Shown: piece after piece, positions 6,944 to 8,799 of the stretch
Layout: each line of letters begins with the position of its first letter
Numbering within the stretch: the stretch's first letter is position 1
NCBI GenBank assembly: GCA_024275815.1
Contig: JAJRYI010000128.1
Span: forward strand, 1 to 8,799
DNA length: 8,799 nt
DNA from: Actinomycetes bacterium
Lineage (GTDB): Bacteria > Actinomycetota > Acidimicrobiia > Spongiisociales > UBA5794
Direction of reading: 5' to 3'
The notes under the pieces: generated by a model
Database searches by the model: none
What the model was told of the DNA's origin: nothing
The model's input: the letters and a program-made list of their open reading frames with translations, nothing else
Program-made: the position numbers and the translations under genes

Positions 6944-6949
6944 AGCCTA
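6944..6949 (-). promoter_or_regulatory. Probable -10 element of nhaA (leaderless start)
   Basis: On the minus strand TAGGCT lies nine bases before the nhaA ATG, with no Shine-Dalgarno sequence between. This places transcription start within about three bases of the start codon, as with pheA. No clear -35 is visible. Confidence 0.45.
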
Positions 6950-6969
6950 GTGAACTGGCGGGTGGAGAC

Positions 6970-6985
6970 CCATGCCATGGCAAGG
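6970..6985. promoter_or_regulatory. Operator-like palindrome between nhaA and the exchanger
   Basis: TGCCATGGCA (6973-6982) is a perfect 10-base palindrome. After one mismatch on each side, CC and GG extend the dyad to 16 bases. It lies roughly midway in the 83-base divergent intergenic region, upstream of both presumed -10 elements, a position suited to a shared regulator. No regulator gene is adjacent, so the role is inferred. Confidence 0.3.
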
Positions 6986-6989
6986 CCGT

Positions 6990-6995
6990 TACCAT
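6990..6995 (+). promoter_or_regulatory. Possible -10 element of the Ca2+/Na+ exchanger gene
   Basis: TACCAT, within GTTACCAT, closely matches the pheA element (GTTACCTT). It would start transcription near 7002, giving a leader of about 16 bases that contains the GGGAGGAG ribosome binding site. No -35 is apparent. Confidence 0.4.
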
Positions 6996-7005
6996 CGGCG
7001 TACGT

Positions 7006-7013
7006 GGGAGGAG
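7006..7013 (+). promoter_or_regulatory. Ribosome binding site selecting a TTG start
   Basis: GGGAGGAG, with core GGAGG at 7007-7011, ends a few bases before TTG 7018. No ATG or GTG is in frame nearby. The next upstream in-frame ATG (6901) lies inside nhaA and would add 39 residues unlike the family, so TTG is the likely start. Confidence 0.75.
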
Positions 7014-7017
7014 CCGG

Positions 7018-7953
7018 TTGCTCATCGACATCATCAGGGTGCTTGCGGGTCTCGTGATCCTCATCGTGGCTGCGGATCGTCTCGTGCTGTCCGCCGTGCG
7101 TATCGCAAAGACGCTCAACGTATCGACGATCATCATCGGTGCGGTCATCGTTGGCTTCGGGACGTCTGTCCCCGAGTTCGTCGTCTCCTCGGTCGCCTCG
7201 GCTCAGGGGAACCTCGACCTGGCGTTGAGCAACGTCGTGGCATCGAACACATCCAACATCACGCTCGTCCTCGGAACGGCCGCCGTGATCACTGCGATCT
7301 CGACCAAACACGCGGTGATCAAGCGCGAAGGTGTGCTGATGCTCGCCGCTGTTTCAGCGCTCGCCGTCATGCTCTTCCCCCAGTCGGTCACCCGTGTCGA
7401 AGGAGCCGTGCTCGTCGTGGGGATGGCCGCAGCTATCTGGGCACTCGTGCGGTGGGGCAAGGAGAGCACCAACGAGGAGGCAGACGGGGAGCTCGATGAG
7501 ATCGAAGCGGATCCCGACCGTCTCTGGATCGAGGTGATCTACGGGGTCGCCTCACTGATCGCGACCATCGCAGCAGGCCAGCAGCTCCTGGTGGGAGTCG
7601 AGAACATCGGATCGGCGATCGGTCTCTCGGTGGTGTTCATGGGCCTGATCACCGGGGTCGGTACGAGTCTTCCGGAGCTCTCGGCGGCGATAGCGGCGTC
7701 GCGCCGCAAACAATCCGACCTCGTGCTCGGCAACGTCCTCGGCTCGAACGTGTTCAACTCACTCGGGGTTGCCGGCCTTGCAATCGTGGTGCGACCGGGA
7801 ACCCTCACGGCGTTGAGCCCCCTGCTCGTCGGGATGATGGTGGCTACGGCACTCTTCGCCGGTCTCTTCGCCGCAACGGCGCAGCGCATCACGAGGCTCG
7901 AGGGTTTCGTGCTCGTCCTCATGTTCGGTGTCTACGCCGCAATGTCATTGTGA
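7018..7953 (+). CDS. CaCA-family calcium/sodium antiporter (YrbG-like)
   Basis: This inner-membrane exchanger of the Ca2+:cation antiporter superfamily probably exports Ca2+ against Na+ (or H+). From the TTG start it is 311 residues, close to E. coli YrbG (325). The two inverted alpha repeats are plain: GFGTSVPEFVVSSVAS (46-61) with SNVVASNTSN (71-80), and GVGTSLPELSAAIAAS (213-228) with GNVLGSNVFN (239-248). The ion-binding glutamates are Glu53 and Glu220. About ten helices flank an acidic central loop (149-168, NEEADGELDEIEADPD). The first repeat has Ser and Ala where GNxxGSN is usual, whereas the second keeps the consensus. It is divergent from nhaA, and its TGA overlaps the GTG start of the next gene by four bases, so the two are probably co-translated. 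The transported ion cannot be fixed from sequence. Confidence 0.92.
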   Translation: MLIDIIRVLAGLVILIVAADRLVLSAVRIAKTLNVSTIIIGAVIVGFGTSVPEFVVSSVASAQGNLDLALSNVVASNTSNITLVLGTAAVITAISTKHAVIKREGVLMLAAVSALAVMLFPQSVTRVEGAVLVVGMAAAIWALVRWGKESTNEEADGELDEIEADPDRLWIEVIYGVASLIATIAAGQQLLVGVENIGSAIGLSVVFMGLITGVGTSLPELSAAIAASRRKQSDLVLGNVLGSNVFNSLGVAGLAIVVRPGTLTALSPLLVGMMVATALFAGLFAATAQRITRLEGFVLVLMFGVYAAMSL

Positions 7954-8799
7954 AGCCGTCGAACGCCTCGATCATCGCTGCGCTTCGTCAACTCGTCGAC
8001 TACACCCGGCTCGAAGATGGGCAGAGCCAGTCCTTTCGCACGAGGGCGTACGAGAAGGCCATCGACGCCATCGCCGTATCACCGAGTGATGTTGCAGATC
8101 TGTCGGTCGAAGAGCTCAAGGCGATCGACGGTATCGGTGATTCGACGGCTCGAAAGATCGTCGAGTACGTCGCGAACGGCCGCATCGGGAAGGTCGAGCG
8201 CCTCAAGGAACGCTTTCCGCCATCGATGCTCGACCTGATGAAGATCCCCGGCCTTGGGCCCAAGACGGTCCTCATGCTCAAAGAGCATCTCGGAGTCGTG
8301 GACGTTGCGGGGCTGCAGGAGGCGCTCGACAAGCAGCTCCTACGGGACCTCCCCGGCCTCGGGGCAAAATCGGAGGAGAAGATCGCCCGCTCCATCGAGC
8401 TCCTCGGTATCCACTCGAGCGAATCACGGACACCGATCTACGATGCCATGACGATTGCGATGAGGGTGATGGACGAGCTTCGCTCATCGGTTCGAAACGG
8501 TCGGATGGAGTACGCCGGAAGTCTTCGGAGGTTGTCCGAGACGATCGGTGATGTCGACATCCTGGTTGGATCCGACGATCCTGAGGTGGTCATCGCCCAT
8601 TTCCTCGAGCTTCCCGGCATCACAGCGACGCTCGGAGCGGGGGGCACCAAGGCCTCTGTCGTCATCGACGACGTGATCCAGGTCGACCTACGTGTCGTTC
8701 CGGAGGGCAACTTCGGCGCAGCGTGGCTCTACTTCACGGGTTCCAAAGGACACAACATCGAACTGCGGCAGCGCAGCCTCGATCGGGGGCTCACACTCA
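7950..8799 (+). CDS. polX: DNA polymerase X family protein (3' partial)
   Basis: This is a repair polymerase of family X, bacterial/archaeal type. The GTG at 7950 overlaps the exchanger's TGA, and the frame stays open to the window edge, giving 283 residues of a protein usually near 570. The N-terminal 8-kDa-type domain (about 1-150) has three helix-hairpin-helix motifs: IDGIGDSTARKI (59-70), IPGLGPKTVLML (99-110) and LPGLGAKSEEKI (134-145). The polymerase domain shows YAGSLRR (188-194) and GDVDILV (200-206), with catalytic Asp201 and Asp203. The third catalytic Asp is Asp246 in VIQVDLRVV, and LYFTGSKGHNIELR (260-273) follows. The palm triad is therefore intact. The C-terminal PHP nuclease domain expected for bacterial PolX would lie to the right of the window. 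Pairing with a cation exchanger is probably operon housekeeping rather than a shared pathway. Confidence 0.93.
   Translation, partial: MKPSNASIIAALRQLVDYTRLEDGQSQSFRTRAYEKAIDAIAVSPSDVADLSVEELKAIDGIGDSTARKIVEYVANGRIGKVERLKERFPPSMLDLMKIPGLGPKTVLMLKEHLGVVDVAGLQEALDKQLLRDLPGLGAKSEEKIARSIELLGIHSSESRTPIYDAMTIAMRVMDELRSSVRNGRMEYAGSLRRLSETIGDVDILVGSDDPEVVIAHFLELPGITATLGAGGTKASVVIDDVIQVDLRVVPEGNFGAAWLYFTGSKGHNIELRQRSLDRGLTL

Noticed and set aside
6901..7017. Longer N-terminus for the Ca2+ exchanger starting at ATG 6901
   Set aside because: It would overlap the start of divergent nhaA and add polar residues not seen in the family. The TTG at 7018 has a strong ribosome binding site.

Overview
The window is chromosomal DNA from a high-GC bacterium, most likely an actinobacterium. 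The supporting signs are pervasive G/C at third codon positions, frequent GTG and TTG starts, starts sitting directly behind TAnnnT-type -10 hexamers with no ribosome binding site, and an orphan DNA methyltransferase of a type I associate with Actinobacteria. Acidimicrobiia or a related deep lineage is possible, but that placement is inference. No rRNA, tRNA, insertion sequence, integrase, CRISPR array or phage gene is visible. It reads as ordinary core and near-core genome.

Layout: (1) 1-1563, the 3' part of a CPA2-type monovalent cation:proton antiporter with a long cytosolic tail resembling two universal-stress-protein folds. (2) 1641-2132, a small DUF456 membrane protein. (3) 2242-3066, prephenate dehydratase (pheA), behind an intergenic heptamer array and a probable leaderless promoter. 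(4) 3121-3999, a solitary TSPPY-type (probably N4-cytosine) DNA methyltransferase. (5) 4002-4652, a multi-spanning membrane protein whose reading frame is broken twice with net zero shift. (6) 4695-5480, minus strand, a DUF547 protein. (7) 5519-6934, minus strand, Na+/H+ antiporter NhaA. (8) 7018-7953, plus strand, a CaCA-family Ca2+/Na+ exchanger, divergent from nhaA. (9) 7950 to the right edge, the N-terminal part of a bacterial DNA polymerase X, overlapping the exchanger stop by four bases.

Three of the nine loci are cation antiporters (CPA2, NhaA, CaCA), so sodium, proton and calcium homeostasis is the main theme. nhaA and the DUF547 gene look like one minus-strand operon. The exchanger and polX look like one plus-strand operon. 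The two operons diverge from an 83-base region holding an operator-like palindrome. pheA, the methyltransferase and the broken membrane gene lie head to tail, and the last two are almost touching.

I found no convincing new multi-gene system. The items most worth a second look are the double frameshift in the 4002-4652 gene, two phased heptanucleotide arrays at gene boundaries, the excess of GATC/CGATCG beside an orphan methyltransferase, and the nhaA-DUF547 pairing.
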